From assembly GCA_002720475.1 (NCBI GenBank), contig PBIL01000022.1, forward strand, positions 34,027 through 98,026: a stretch of DNA of 64,000 bases, in the 5' to 3' direction. The notes under the pieces are model-generated. The model was not told the DNA's origin. It did not search any database and saw nothing but the letters and a program-made list of their open reading frames with translations. The translations under genes and the position numbers were made by a program. This DNA comes from Roseovarius sp. (GTDB lineage Bacteria; Pseudomonadota; Alphaproteobacteria; Rhodobacterales; Rhodobacteraceae). Positions 56,255-64,000 of the stretch are shown here, piece after piece. How positions within the stretch are numbered: position 1 is the first letter of the stretch; the number at the start of each line of letters is the position of its first letter.

Positions 56255-57753
56255 GCCACTGGATCATCGTGCCCGTGGTGCTGCCCGCGGTGCTCGCGGC
56301 GGTGCTGACGCTGGCGATGCGCCATCACATCGGTTTGCAGCGGGTGTTCTCGCTGGCGGGCTGCGTGGTGCTTCTGGCGGTGGCGCTGGGCCTGCTTGTC
56401 CATGCCGGCAGCGGTGCCGTCGAGGTCTATGAGCTGGGCAACTGGCGCGCGCCCTTCGGCATCGTTCTGGTGCTCGACCGGCTGGCGGCGGTGATGGTGA
56501 CGCTGACCGCCGCGCTGGCGCTGGTGGTGTTGCTTTATGCCATCGGTTCGGGCTGGGATGCGCGGGGCCGCAATTTCCACCCGCTCTGGCAGTTTCAGCT
56601 GATGGGGATCTGCGGGGCCTTCCTGACCGGTGACGCCTTCAACCTCTTCGTCTTCTTCGAGGTGCTGCTCATCGCCTCCTACGGGCTGATGATCCATGCG
56701 GGCGGCGCGCGGCGCTTCAAGGCGGGCGTGCAATACGTGATCTACAACCTGCTCGGCTCGACGCTGTTCCTGTTTGCGCTGGGCACGCTCTATGCCGTCA
56801 CCGGCACGCTCAACATGGCCGATCTGGCCGAACGCGCGGCGCAGATTCCCGTCGATGACAGCGCGCTTCTGCGGGTTGGTGCGATGCTTCTGTTCCTGGT
56901 CTTCGCGATCAAGGCGGCGCTCCTGCCGCTGCATTTCTGGCTGCCCAACACCTATGCCGAGGCTCCCGCGCCCGTGGCCGCGCTCTTTGCCGTCATGACC
57001 AAGGTGGGGGCCTATGCGATCCTGCGGTTCTACACACTGGTCTTTGGCCCCGATCTGGACGCGACGGCGGTGCTGATAGACCGGTTCCTGCTCTATGGGG
57101 CGCTGCTCTCGCTGGCCGTGGGCATGATCGGCGTGCTGGGCGCGCGGCGGCTGGGGCGGCTTGCGGCCTTTGCCGCCATCGGCTCGATGGGGACGCTGCT
57201 CGTGGCCGTCGCGGGCTTTACCGAGGCAAGCTCGGCCGCGGCGCTCTATTACGCGATCCATTCGACGCTGGCCGGTGCGCTTCTCTTCCTCGTCGTGGAC
57301 CTCGTGCGCGAACGGCGCGGGGCGCTGGCGGGCGCGCTGGTGCCGGGGCCGCGTCTGGCGCAGCACGGGATCGTGACCGCGCTGTGGTTCGGCGCGGCCA
57401 TCGCCACCGCCGGGATGCCGCCGCTTTCGGGATTCGTCGGCAAGCTTCTGATCCTTGACGCCACCCGCGACCTGGCCGATGTCTGGGTCATCTGGGCCAT
57501 GATCCTTGCCACCTCGCTGGTGGCGATCGTCGGGCTTTCGCAGGCGGGCAGCGTGGTGTTCTGGAAGACCGATCGCGAGGCCGAGGCCGAAGGGCCGACC
57601 CCCGCCCTGCCGCTGGTGGCCTGTTTCTCGCTGCTGGGCGGGGTCGTGGCGCTGGCGGTGTTCGCAGGGCCGGTGATGCGCTATATCGAGGCGACGGCGG
57701 CGCAGCTTCACGCGCCCGCCGCCTATATCGCCGCCGTGCTGGGACAGGGTTGA
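56251..57753 (+). CDS. mrpD: Na+/H+ antiporter subunit D
   Basis: This 500-residue NuoN-like subunit carries about 14 helices. It has LFVFFEVLLIASYGLMIHAG with the key Glu of helix 5 and FAIKAALLPLHFWLPNTYAE with the Lys of helix 7, the residues that move protons in antiporter-like subunits. It lies between mrpC (ATGA overlap) and mrpE (13-base gap). Confidence 0.95.
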   Translation: MSHWIIVPVVLPAVLAAVLTLAMRHHIGLQRVFSLAGCVVLLAVALGLLVHAGSGAVEVYELGNWRAPFGIVLVLDRLAAVMVTLTAALALVVLLYAIGSGWDARGRNFHPLWQFQLMGICGAFLTGDAFNLFVFFEVLLIASYGLMIHAGGARRFKAGVQYVIYNLLGSTLFLFALGTLYAVTGTLNMADLAERAAQIPVDDSALLRVGAMLLFLVFAIKAALLPLHFWLPNTYAEAPAPVAALFAVMTKVGAYAILRFYTLVFGPDLDATAVLIDRFLLYGALLSLAVGMIGVLGARRLGRLAAFAAIGSMGTLLVAVAGFTEASSAAALYYAIHSTLAGALLFLVVDLVRERRGALAGALVPGPRLAQHGIVTALWFGAAIATAGMPPLSGFVGKLLILDATRDLADVWVIWAMILATSLVAIVGLSQAGSVVFWKTDREAEAEGPTPALPLVACFSLLGGVVALAVFAGPVMRYIEATAAQLHAPAAYIAAVLGQG

Positions 57754-57766
57754 GGGAGGACCGGAG

Positions 57767-58258
57767 ATGCTGCGCAGGTTGCTGCCCCATCCGCTGCTGA
57801 CGATCCTGCTTATCCTGGTCTGGCAGATGCTGGTCAACAAGGTCACGCCGGGCAACCTTGTGCTGGGGACGATCCTGGGCGTTCTCATCCCGCTGATTAC
57901 CGCGCCCTACTGGCCCGACATACCGCGGCTGCGCTCGCTGCCGCGGATCGTGGAATACATCGTGATCGTGCTCTGGGATATCTGCGTCGCCAACGTGCAG
58001 GTGGCGGTGATCATCCTGTTCAAGGCCAATGCCAATACGCGCCCCGCCTGGGTGACGATCCCGCTGGATCTGCGCACGCCGGAGGCGATCACCGTTCTTG
58101 CAAGCACGATCACGCTGACCCCGGGCACGGTATCGAGCGATCTTGCGGCGGACGGGCGCAGCCTTCTGGTGCATTGCCTCGACGCGCCGGACCCCGACGC
58201 GGTGCGCGACGAGATCAAGGCGCGCTACGAACGGCGGCTGATGGAGATATTCGAATGA
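57767..58258 (+). CDS. mrpE: Na+/H+ antiporter subunit E
   Basis: The 163-residue subunit has two or three membrane segments near the N-terminus (LTILLILVWQMLVNKVTPGN) and a soluble C-terminal part with VTIPLDLRTPEAITVLASTI and LTPGTVSSDLAADGRSLLVH, the MrpE pattern. It follows a GAGGGAGGACCGGAG ribosome region and overlaps mrpF by four bases. Confidence 0.93.
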   Translation: MLRRLLPHPLLTILLILVWQMLVNKVTPGNLVLGTILGVLIPLITAPYWPDIPRLRSLPRIVEYIVIVLWDICVANVQVAVIILFKANANTRPAWVTIPLDLRTPEAITVLASTITLTPGTVSSDLAADGRSLLVHCLDAPDPDAVRDEIKARYERRLMEIFE

Positions 58259-58524
58259 TCGGACATGCGCTCGATTTCGCCTTCGGCTGTTACGGCCTTG
58301 CGCTGCTGCTCAACATTTACCGGATCGTGAACGCGCCTACGGTCGGAGACCGGATTCTCGCGCTCGACACGCTGGTGATCAATGCCATCGCGCTTCTGGC
58401 GCTGTTCGGGATACTCGAGGGCACGACGGTCTATTTCGAGGCGTCGATGATCATCGCCATGACCGGCTTCATCTCGACCGTGTCCTACACGCGCTATCTC
58501 TTGCGCGGCGATATCATCGAATAG
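58255..58524 (+). CDS. mrpF: Na+/H+ antiporter subunit F
   Basis: The 89-residue subunit has three membrane helices and the conserved middle segment IYRIVNAPTVGDRILALDTL, with an end ISTVSYTRYLLRGDIIE. It is a small stabilising subunit of the Mrp complex. Its ATG overlaps the mrpE stop as ATGA. Confidence 0.92.
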   Translation: MIGHALDFAFGCYGLALLLNIYRIVNAPTVGDRILALDTLVINAIALLALFGILEGTTVYFEASMIIAMTGFISTVSYTRYLLRGDIIE

Positions 58525-58534
58525 GGGCTGCGCC

Positions 58535-58945
58535 ATGATCGTCGATATCCTCATTGCGGCCTGCCTCGTCATCAGCGGCATCTTCGGGCTGGTCGGCTCC
58601 ATCGGCCTGATCAAGCTTCCCGATCCGATGATGCGTCTGCACGCACCCACAAAGGCGACAACGCTGGGGGTGGGCGGCGCGCTCATCGCCTCGATGCTCT
58701 ACTTCCATTTCGTGGTCGGACAGTTCTCGTTTCACGAGTTCATGATCGTCCTCTTTCTCTTCCTGACCGCGCCGATCACCGGCCATTTCATCGCCAAGAC
58801 CCATCTGCACCTTGGCCACCGGCCCGAAGACCTGCCGCCCACGGGCACAGACCGGCCCTGGGCCAGCTATGAAAGCGACGAGGCGCGCGCGGCCATCGAG
58901 GCCGCCGCCGAAGCCGAGGCAGAAGCCGCCCGCAAGGGCGGCTGA
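58535..58945 (+). CDS. mrpG: Na+/H+ antiporter subunit G
   Basis: The 136-residue last subunit has three membrane helices, with GIFGLVGSIGLIKLPDPMMR, LHAPTKATTLGVGGALIASM and FLFLTAPITGHFIAKTHLHL typical of MrpG, and an Ala/Glu-rich soluble tail. A hairpin overlaps its stop codon, which may end the operon. Confidence 0.93.
   Translation: MIVDILIAACLVISGIFGLVGSIGLIKLPDPMMRLHAPTKATTLGVGGALIASMLYFHFVVGQFSFHEFMIVLFLFLTAPITGHFIAKTHLHLGHRPEDLPPTGTDRPWASYESDEARAAIEAAAEAEAEAARKGG
58924..58943 (+). terminator. Hairpin at the end of mrpG
   Basis: AGCCGCC pairs with GGCGGCT around CGCAAG, overlapping the last codons and stop of mrpG. There is no T run. Its position between convergent genes suits a terminator or 3'-end structure. 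Confidence 0.4.
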
Positions 58946-58952
58946 GCCGGGG

Positions 58953-59621
58953 TCAGCGCCGTGCGCGCATCGGCAGCGCGTGGGCTGCGGGACCGGTGAG
59001 CACGGCCACCGCCTCGGCCCGCATCAGCCCGGTGAGCGCAGGATCGTCGCAGGATAGCCCGCCGGTATAGGTGCCGTAGGCGGGCAGGATCACCCGGTCG
59101 CTGTCGATGAGAAAGGCCGGACGGCTGATTGTCTGTCCCTTGAGGGCCAGCCGTATCTTGGGGTGGTAATGGCCCGAGACCTCGCCCGATTGCCCCGGCC
59201 TTGCGACATGCCGAAAGGTGAGCGGTGCCTCGGGCAGTTCGGCCAGATGCGCGCCGCCCAGATCGACCGGGCCGGGATCGTGATTGCCCTCGATCCAGAC
59301 CCAGCGGCGGCCCGCCTGCAGCTTGGCGATCCAGAGCCGCTCGGCCTCGGGCAGGGCTCGGGCCGCTTCGGTATCGTCGAAGCTGTCGCCCAGACAGATC
59401 ACGGTGGCCGCGCCGGTGCGGCGCAGGTCCGATTCGAGCCGGGCAAGCGTGTCGCGCGTCTCGTAGGGGGGCAGGGGGGGCGCGCCCGTCCGCGCCCGCC
59501 GCAGCGCCTTGCCCAGGTGCAGGTCGGAGACGCAGAGCAGGTTGCGCGCCTCCCAGTAGAGCGCGCCCGAGGGCAGGGCGACAAGGGAGGTGCCCGCAAG
59601 GGTAAAGGCATGTCCGTCCAT
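58953..59621 (-). CDS. pdeM: Ligase-associated DNA damage response endonuclease PdeM
   Basis: The 222-residue calcineurin-like enzyme shows the metal-binding motifs LLCVSDLHLGKALRRARTG, ICLGDSFDDTEAA, WIEGNHDPGPVD and VSGHYHPKIRLALKG. The family is found with an ATP-dependent DNA ligase and a helicase in bacterial DNA repair sets, but those partners are not next to it here. The start at 59621 (MDGHAFTLAG) is chosen as the family start; the frame could open 12 codons earlier. Confidence 0.87.
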   Translation of the reverse strand: MDGHAFTLAGTSLVALPSGALYWEARNLLCVSDLHLGKALRRARTGAPPLPPYETRDTLARLESDLRRTGAATVICLGDSFDDTEAARALPEAERLWIAKLQAGRRWVWIEGNHDPGPVDLGGAHLAELPEAPLTFRHVARPGQSGEVSGHYHPKIRLALKGQTISRPAFLIDSDRVILPAYGTYTGGLSCDDPALTGLMRAEAVAVLTGPAAHALPMRARR

Positions 59622-59759
59622 GCCGCCCTTGTTGGCCGCTCGCGCGGGGATTGGCAAGTGGGCTGCCCCGTCCCGGCCGCGCGGGTGCCTGGAGCGGGAT
59701 GCGTCTGGCGGGCCTCACCCGCCCGTCGCCCAAACGGGTCCACCCGACTTCACCCCGTT

Positions 59760-61448
59760 CTAGCCGAGCAACCGCCGCGCGACCACCTGTGCCTGGATCT
59801 CCGCAGCGCCTTCGAAGATGTTGAGGATGCGCGCATCGCAGAGAATGCGGCTGATCGTGTATTCCAGAGCAAAGCCGTTGCCGCCGTGGATCTGGAGCGC
59901 GTTGTCCGCCGCCGCCCAGGCGACGCGCGCGCCCAGAAGCTTGGCCATGCCGGCCTCGAGGTCGCAGCGCCGCCCGTGATCCTTCTCCCAGGCCGAGAAA
60001 TAGGTAAGCTGGCGCGCCACCATGATCTCGACCGCCATCATCGCAAGCTTGTTGGCGACGCGCGGAAATTCGATCAGCGCGCGCCCGAACTGCTTGCGCT
60101 CCTGGGCATAGCGCAGTCCCACGTCGAGCGCCGCCTGCGCCACGCCCACGGCGCGGGCGGCGGTCTGGATGCGGGCGGATTCGAACGTCTCCATGAGCTG
60201 CTTGAACCCCTTGCCCTCCTCGCCGCCCAGGAGATTCTCGGCCTTGACGTGGAAATTGTCGAAGGCAAGCTCGTACTCCTTCATGCCGCGATAGCCCAGC
60301 ACCTCGATCTCTCCGCCGGTCATGCCGGGGGTGGGGAAGGGGGCCTCATCGGTGCCGGGCTCCTTCTCGGCCAGGAACATCGACAGGCCGCGATGATCGG
60401 TCGTGTCGGGTACCGTGCGCGCCAGAAGCGTCATCACATGGGTGCGCGCGGCATGGGTGATCCAGGTCTTGTTGCCGGTCACGCGCCAGTCGCCGTTCTC
60501 GTCACGGACAGCGCGGGTGCGCAAGCTGCCGAGATCCGAGCCGGTATTGGGCTCGGTGAAGACGGCCGTGGGCAGGATCTCGCCGCTGGCAAGCCGGGGA
60601 AGCCATTTCGCCTTCTGCGCCTCGGTGCCGCCGCGGAGGATCAGCTCGGCGGCGATCTCGGAGCGGGTGCCGAGGCTGCCCACGCCGATATAGCCGCGGC
60701 TCAGTTCCTCGGAGACCACGACCATCGACGCCTTGGAGAGGCCGAAGCCGCCGAATTCCTCGGGGATGGTCAGGCCGAAGACGCCCATTTCGGCGAGTTC
60801 CTCGATGATCTCCATCGGGATGAGTTCATCCTTGAGATGCCACTCATGGGCGTGGGGCTCGACCTTCTCGACCGAGAAGCGCCGGAACTGTTCGCGGATC
60901 ATTTCGAGCTCGTCATCGAGCCCGCTGCGGCCGACGGTGATCTCGGCGGCGCGTTCCTGCATGAGCGCGACGAGGCGCAGCCGGGCATCCTGCGTGTTGC
61001 CACGGGCGATGAGCGTGGCCACCTCGGGCGTGCGGAAGGCGGCGAGGGCGGCGTCGTCGAGGCCCATTTCGGCGGGGCGCGCGATCTCTGCCTGGTTCAT
61101 CGCGATACCGCCCGCGATCTGCGCGAGATACTCGCCGAAGGCGATCTGGTGCAGCAGGCGCTCGACCTCGCCGAAGGTGCCGGCCTCGGACAGCCGCGCG
61201 GCCCAGCCCTGCATCTGACGCAGCGATTCGACATAGGTGGCGAGCCAGGCAAGGCCGTGCGTGGCGCTCTGCCCGGCATCCATCGCGGTCGCAGAGATGC
61301 GGCCATCGACGGTGACCGCGGCGCGCACCTTGTCCTTTGCCCGCTCGAGCAATGTCTCGGCCGGGGCGAGCGCGGCACCGGTGAGCGTCAGCAGATCGTC
61401 GAGAAGGATGGGCTGGGCCATCGCAATGTCCTGTCCGTCATGTGCCAT
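59760..61448 (-). CDS. mcd: (2S)-methylsuccinyl-CoA dehydrogenase
   Basis: This FAD enzyme makes mesaconyl-CoA in the ethylmalonyl-CoA pathway. It has 562 residues, about 170 more than ordinary acyl-CoA dehydrogenases; the extra N-terminal helical region is typical of Mcd. The acyl-CoA dehydrogenase part shows FGLTIPEEFGGFGLSKASMV, TEPNTGSDLGSLRTRA, NKTWITHAARTHVMTLLART and LQIHGGNGFALEYTISRILC. The pathway gives propionyl-CoA, which the pcc and scpA genes in this window use. The ribosome site AAAGGAC precedes the ATG at 61448. Confidence 0.93.
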   Translation of the reverse strand: MAHDGQDIAMAQPILLDDLLTLTGAALAPAETLLERAKDKVRAAVTVDGRISATAMDAGQSATHGLAWLATYVESLRQMQGWAARLSEAGTFGEVERLLHQIAFGEYLAQIAGGIAMNQAEIARPAEMGLDDAALAAFRTPEVATLIARGNTQDARLRLVALMQERAAEITVGRSGLDDELEMIREQFRRFSVEKVEPHAHEWHLKDELIPMEIIEELAEMGVFGLTIPEEFGGFGLSKASMVVVSEELSRGYIGVGSLGTRSEIAAELILRGGTEAQKAKWLPRLASGEILPTAVFTEPNTGSDLGSLRTRAVRDENGDWRVTGNKTWITHAARTHVMTLLARTVPDTTDHRGLSMFLAEKEPGTDEAPFPTPGMTGGEIEVLGYRGMKEYELAFDNFHVKAENLLGGEEGKGFKQLMETFESARIQTAARAVGVAQAALDVGLRYAQERKQFGRALIEFPRVANKLAMMAVEIMVARQLTYFSAWEKDHGRRCDLEAGMAKLLGARVAWAAADNALQIHGGNGFALEYTISRILCDARILNIFEGAAEIQAQVVARRLLG

Positions 61449-61482
61449 GAAAAGCGTCCTTTCCTGTTTGCCGGTCTTCTAT

Positions 61483-61513
61483 CTATTATGCAGGCGCAGC
61501 GCAACTATTATGC
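61483..61513. promoter_or_regulatory. Two CTATTATGC direct repeats upstream of mcd
   Basis: CTATTATGC occurs at 61483-61491 and 61505-61513, 22 bases apart, i.e. about two helical turns. On the minus strand each contains CATAAT, a fair -10 element, so they may be tandem -10 boxes of mcd or paired binding sites of a regulator. They lie 35-65 bases before the mcd start. Confidence 0.45.
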
Positions 61514-61639
61514 CGATTGTCATAGGGTTTTGTTCGAAAGTTGCGTAGCGTTCTGCGGTGCGGCGGGCGCTGCCGGCTCGGTCCGGGCGCGGGGCGGTTT
61601 CTTGCGGCGGGCCGCGCGGCGGCGTGCTAAGGCTTCGGC

Positions 61640-62413
61640 ATGGATACCGTTTTTCTTGCATTGTCGCTCTGGGGCGCGGTCTTTGCCGTCGCCGTTGCGC
61701 TGGTCGCCGGGGTGATCAAGGGGCTCGTGGGATTCGCCATGCCCATGGTGCTCATCGCCGGGCTGAGCACGATCCTGCCGCCCGACCTGGCGCTGGCGGG
61801 ACTGATCCTGCCGACGCTGCTGAGCAATCTCTGGCAGGCGCTGCGCCAGGGGGTGCGGGCGGCGCTTGCCTCGGTCGCGCGCTTCCGGGTGTTCCTGATC
61901 GCGGGTGGGGCGGTGATGGCCGTGTCGGCGCAGCTAGTGCCGGTGCTGCCGCCCGCGGCGATGTTTCTCATCATCGGGCCGATGGTGACGCTTTACGCCG
62001 CGAGTGCGCTGAGCGGGCGGGGATTGCGGCTCGGCCGCGGGGCGGGCGGGCGCGGCGAGGCAGCGCTCGGGGCGCTGGCGGGGTTCTGCGGCGGCATCTC
62101 GGGGGTCTGGGGGCCGCCGACCGTGGCGATGCTGGTGGCGCGCGGCACCGGGAAGCACGAGCAGATGCGCGTGCAGGGCATGATCTACGGGCTGGGGTCC
62201 GTGCTGCTGCTGGTCTCGCACCTGGGGTCGGGCGTGCTGCGGGCCGAGACGCTGCCGCTGTCGCTGGCGCTGGTGCCGTCGGCGCTGGCGGGCATGGCGC
62301 TGGGCTTCCGGCTTCAGGACCGGCTGAACCAGGCGACGTTCGGCAGGATCACGCTCTGGGTGTTGCTGGCGGCGGGGCTGAACCTCACGCGGCTCGGTCT
62401 GCTGCTTCTCTGA
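61640..62413 (+). CDS. Sulfite exporter TauE/SafE family permease
   Basis: The 257-residue membrane protein has about eight helices with the family halves LVAGVIKGLVGFAMPMVLIA and ALAGFCGGISGVWGPPTVAM, including the conserved Gly-Gly/Pro-Pro turns. Members export sulfite, sulfoacetate or related anions. It is divergent from mcd and followed by the tRNA gene 64 bases on. If it exports sulfite it might work with the cysteate lyase-like enzyme, but that is only a guess. Confidence 0.88.
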   Translation: MDTVFLALSLWGAVFAVAVALVAGVIKGLVGFAMPMVLIAGLSTILPPDLALAGLILPTLLSNLWQALRQGVRAALASVARFRVFLIAGGAVMAVSAQLVPVLPPAAMFLIIGPMVTLYAASALSGRGLRLGRGAGGRGEAALGALAGFCGGISGVWGPPTVAMLVARGTGKHEQMRVQGMIYGLGSVLLLVSHLGSGVLRAETLPLSLALVPSALAGMALGFRLQDRLNQATFGRITLWVLLAAGLNLTRLGLLLL

Positions 62414-63902
62414 GCGCCGCCGCCACGCGGTTCTGCCCTTGCCAAGCCCGGTCTTCGGCGTCTAAAGAGCACGCACCGGAGAGGTGGCCGAGTGGTCGAA
62501 GGCGCACGCCTGGAACGCGTGTAGGCGGGTAACCGTCTCCAGGGTTCGAATCCCTGTCTCTCCGCCACCTTGGAACATAAGTGCGAACGCCGTTCGCCGC
62601 CGTTCCTACGCCATTCGCGGAAGCCAGGACCCTCAGGAGCTCGTTGCGCGAGCCCATGATCCGAACCTCGCGCTCGGCGACCTCGACCCGCTGGGCCAGA
62701 GCCCGCAGATGATCCCGCCGGAATCCGCCGTCCTTTCCACGCATGCGCCGGCGGGCGACGGCCGCGAAACGGGCGATCTGGTCGGGCGTGACCGCCTGGC
62801 CCGCACTTTCGATCGCGGCGCGTGCGCGTTCCGCGTCGATGCGCGCCTGGTCCCGCGTCGCCTTCAATTCCTCGATGCGCGTCCTGAGCGACGGATCGTC
62901 CAGATCGGCGACGCCGCTCTCGATGGCGTCGTAAAGGTGCTTCAATCGCGCCTCTGCGGCGGCAGCGCGGTTGACCAATTCCGCGGCATGCGCGCGCCGG
63001 CGTTCGTCTCGCTCCTCGCGCCGGTCGAGATGGATCGTCAGCAGGTCTCGCAGCCGCTCGGGCTCGAGGAGCCGCTTCTCCAGATGCTCGGCCACCAGAT
63101 GGTCAAGTCGGTCCATCTGGATCGTACGGCCCTTGCAGCCGGTCTTGCCCTGCCGCGCGACGGTCGAGCAGGTGTAGTAGCGATAGTGCTTGGCCTTGCC
63201 CGAGGTGCGCAACGTCATCGCGCCGCCGCAGTCGGCACAGAAGCAGATGCCGGTGAGCAGGGTCGGGCCGCTGACGGTCCGGCCCGGCACGACCATCGGA
63301 CTGCGCGACTTGAGCAGTTCCTGAACCGCGTTGAAGGTCTCCCGGTCGATCAGCGGTGGCACGGGCACGGTGACGGTCTCGGCCTGCGCCTTGGGCGTGC
63401 CGTCCTTGTAGGTCCGGCCCCATTGATGTTCGCCGATATAGGTCCGCCGTGTCAGGATGCGGTGCACCGTGCCGACGCCCCAGCGACCGCCCGTGCGGGT
63501 GTAGAGCTTGCGCGCGTTGAGATAGGTGGCGATCGCCTTCACGCCCATGCGCCCGCTCGTGCCGTCGCCTTCGAGCGCCAGCTTGAACATCAGCCGGACC
63601 GTGTCGGCATGCAGCGGATCGATCTCGAGCACCTTCTTGATCTTCGCGCCGCGCTTCTCGGCGTCGACGACGCGGTAGCCCACCGGCGGCAGCGAGCCGT
63701 TCCAGAAGCCCTGGCGGGCGTTCTCCTTGAGAGCCCGCAGCGTATGCTTGGCGTTCTCCTTGGACTGGTACTCGTCGAACAGCGCCATGATCTGGCGCAT
63801 CATGACGTGCATCGGGTCGTCGCCCAGCTCCTGCGTCATCGAGACGAGCCGGACGCCGTTCTTGGCGAGCTTGCGGACGTAGAACTCAAGCTCGAAATGG
63901 TC
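62385..63902 (-). pseudogene. Large serine recombinase, N-terminus lost
   Basis: Around 440 residues match large serine recombinases of Rhodobacteraceae mobile elements. Present are the end of the resolvase domain (DHFELEFYVRKLAKNGVRLV, RQIMALFDEYQSKENAKHTL), the recombinase domain (GFWNGSLPPVGYRVVDAEKR), and the zinc ribbon (CFCADCGG and YYTCSTVARQGKTGCKG) with a coiled coil. The first roughly 80 residues, with the catalytic serine, are missing: homology stops at DHFELEF and other DNA follows. The frame reads on through the tRNA antisense to a stop at 62385, so the last 60 residues are a by-product of integration. Probably inactive. Confidence 0.8.
62478..62567 (+). tRNA. tRNA-Ser (anticodon GGA)
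   Basis: The sequence folds as a class II tRNA: acceptor GGAGAGG with TCTCTCC, D arm GCCGAGTGGTCGAAGGC, anticodon stem CACGC/GCGTG with loop CTGGAAC (anticodon GGA at 62512-62514), a long variable arm, and T arm CAGGGTTCGAATCCCTG. CCA is encoded. It reads UCC and UCU. A serine recombinase gene runs toward its 3' end from the right, the normal setting for an integration site. Confidence 0.97.
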
Positions 63903-64000
63903 GGAGATATACGCAGAAGTTGGTGACGCCTGATCAGGCGGCAGCTTGAAGTTGGCGGAGGCCGTCGCGGAACTCAACCCCTTGGATGATCTCGGGCAGG
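63903..64000 (-). mobile_element. End of an insertion sequence inside the recombinase gene
   Basis: Where recombinase homology ends, a different frame ends with LPEIIQGVEF...QAAA and a TGA inside the palindrome CGCCTGATCAGGCG (63927-63940). It looks like the C-terminus of a transposase followed by about 25 bases of element end (ATATACGCAGAAGTTGGTGA). The rest lies beyond the window, so family and length cannot be given. Confidence 0.5.

Noticed and set aside
62385-62567. Protein-coding tail of the recombinase across the tRNA gene
   Set aside because: The residues there are simply the antisense of tRNA-Ser and the 3' end of the permease gene; the tail arose by integration and is not evidence of a further domain.

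Overview
The window is high-GC, gene-dense DNA from an alphaproteobacterium, almost certainly a member of the Rhodobacteraceae (Rhodobacter/Roseobacter group). The reasons are the FlgL-FlgI arrangement, a PccR-type short-chain acyl-CoA regulator, (2S)-methylsuccinyl-CoA dehydrogenase of the ethylmalonyl-CoA pathway, a fused NuoE-NuoF formate dehydrogenase subunit, Hint-domain surface proteins and a group-2 Mrp antiporter with fused A and B subunits. Every name here comes from reading the sequence; no database search was run.

Layout. 1-2010: end of a flagellar operon (flgL 3' part, flgI). 2038-9764: mostly housekeeping (pncB, a cut-down LysR gene, a cysteate lyase-like PLP enzyme, pheT, ytoQ, a universal stress protein, gatB). 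9798-15905: a thiamin operon on the minus strand (promoter, TPP riboswitch, thiD-thiO-thiS-thiG-thiE-thiF-thiY-like-tenA) with coupled starts and stops. 15963-17210: a scar made of three gene fragments, namely the 3' end of a GcvT/dimethylglycine dehydrogenase-like gene, a piece of type II secretion gspK fused to it in frame, and the 3' half of a prepilin peptidase facing the other way. 17220-21540: yciB, a DMT transporter, ftsY and a formate dehydrogenase NuoE-NuoF fusion without its catalytic subunit. 21712-31066: an exported hypothetical protein, pccR, an inositol monophosphatase, a ybbA-ybbP/tesA-type divergent locus, a cold-shock gene, an L,D-transpeptidase, a possible 30-residue protein and a Bcr/CflA-type exporter.

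31138-42383 is a propionyl-CoA assimilation region: pccB behind an array of TTTGC-type repeats, four small uncharacterised genes, a DcaP-like porin, pccA, a lipoprotein, a DUF4174 gene, a sulfotransferase-like gene and methylmalonyl-CoA mutase. Together with pccR (22285) and mcd (59760) it covers propionyl-CoA to succinyl-CoA and one step of the ethylmalonyl-CoA pathway. 42406-49954 is a minus-strand run of catabolic-looking enzymes followed upstream by a small nucleotidyltransferase-like protein and dapE. 50237-52895 holds two Hint-domain proteins, the second without the Hint cysteine. 53038-58945 is the complete mrpA/B-C-D-E-F-G cation/proton antiporter operon. 58953-62413: pdeM, mcd and a TauE/SafE transporter. 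62478-64000: tRNA-Ser(GGA) with a large serine recombinase reading toward it; the recombinase is broken near its 5' end by what looks like the end of an insertion sequence, which runs off the window.

The items most worth a second look are the gcvT/gspK/gspO scar, the TTTGC array before pccB, the porin whose best ribosome binding site points at ATC, the tandem repeat carrying that site, the Hint pair, and the tRNA-Ser integration site with its broken recombinase. I did not see a clearly new defence or mobile system.
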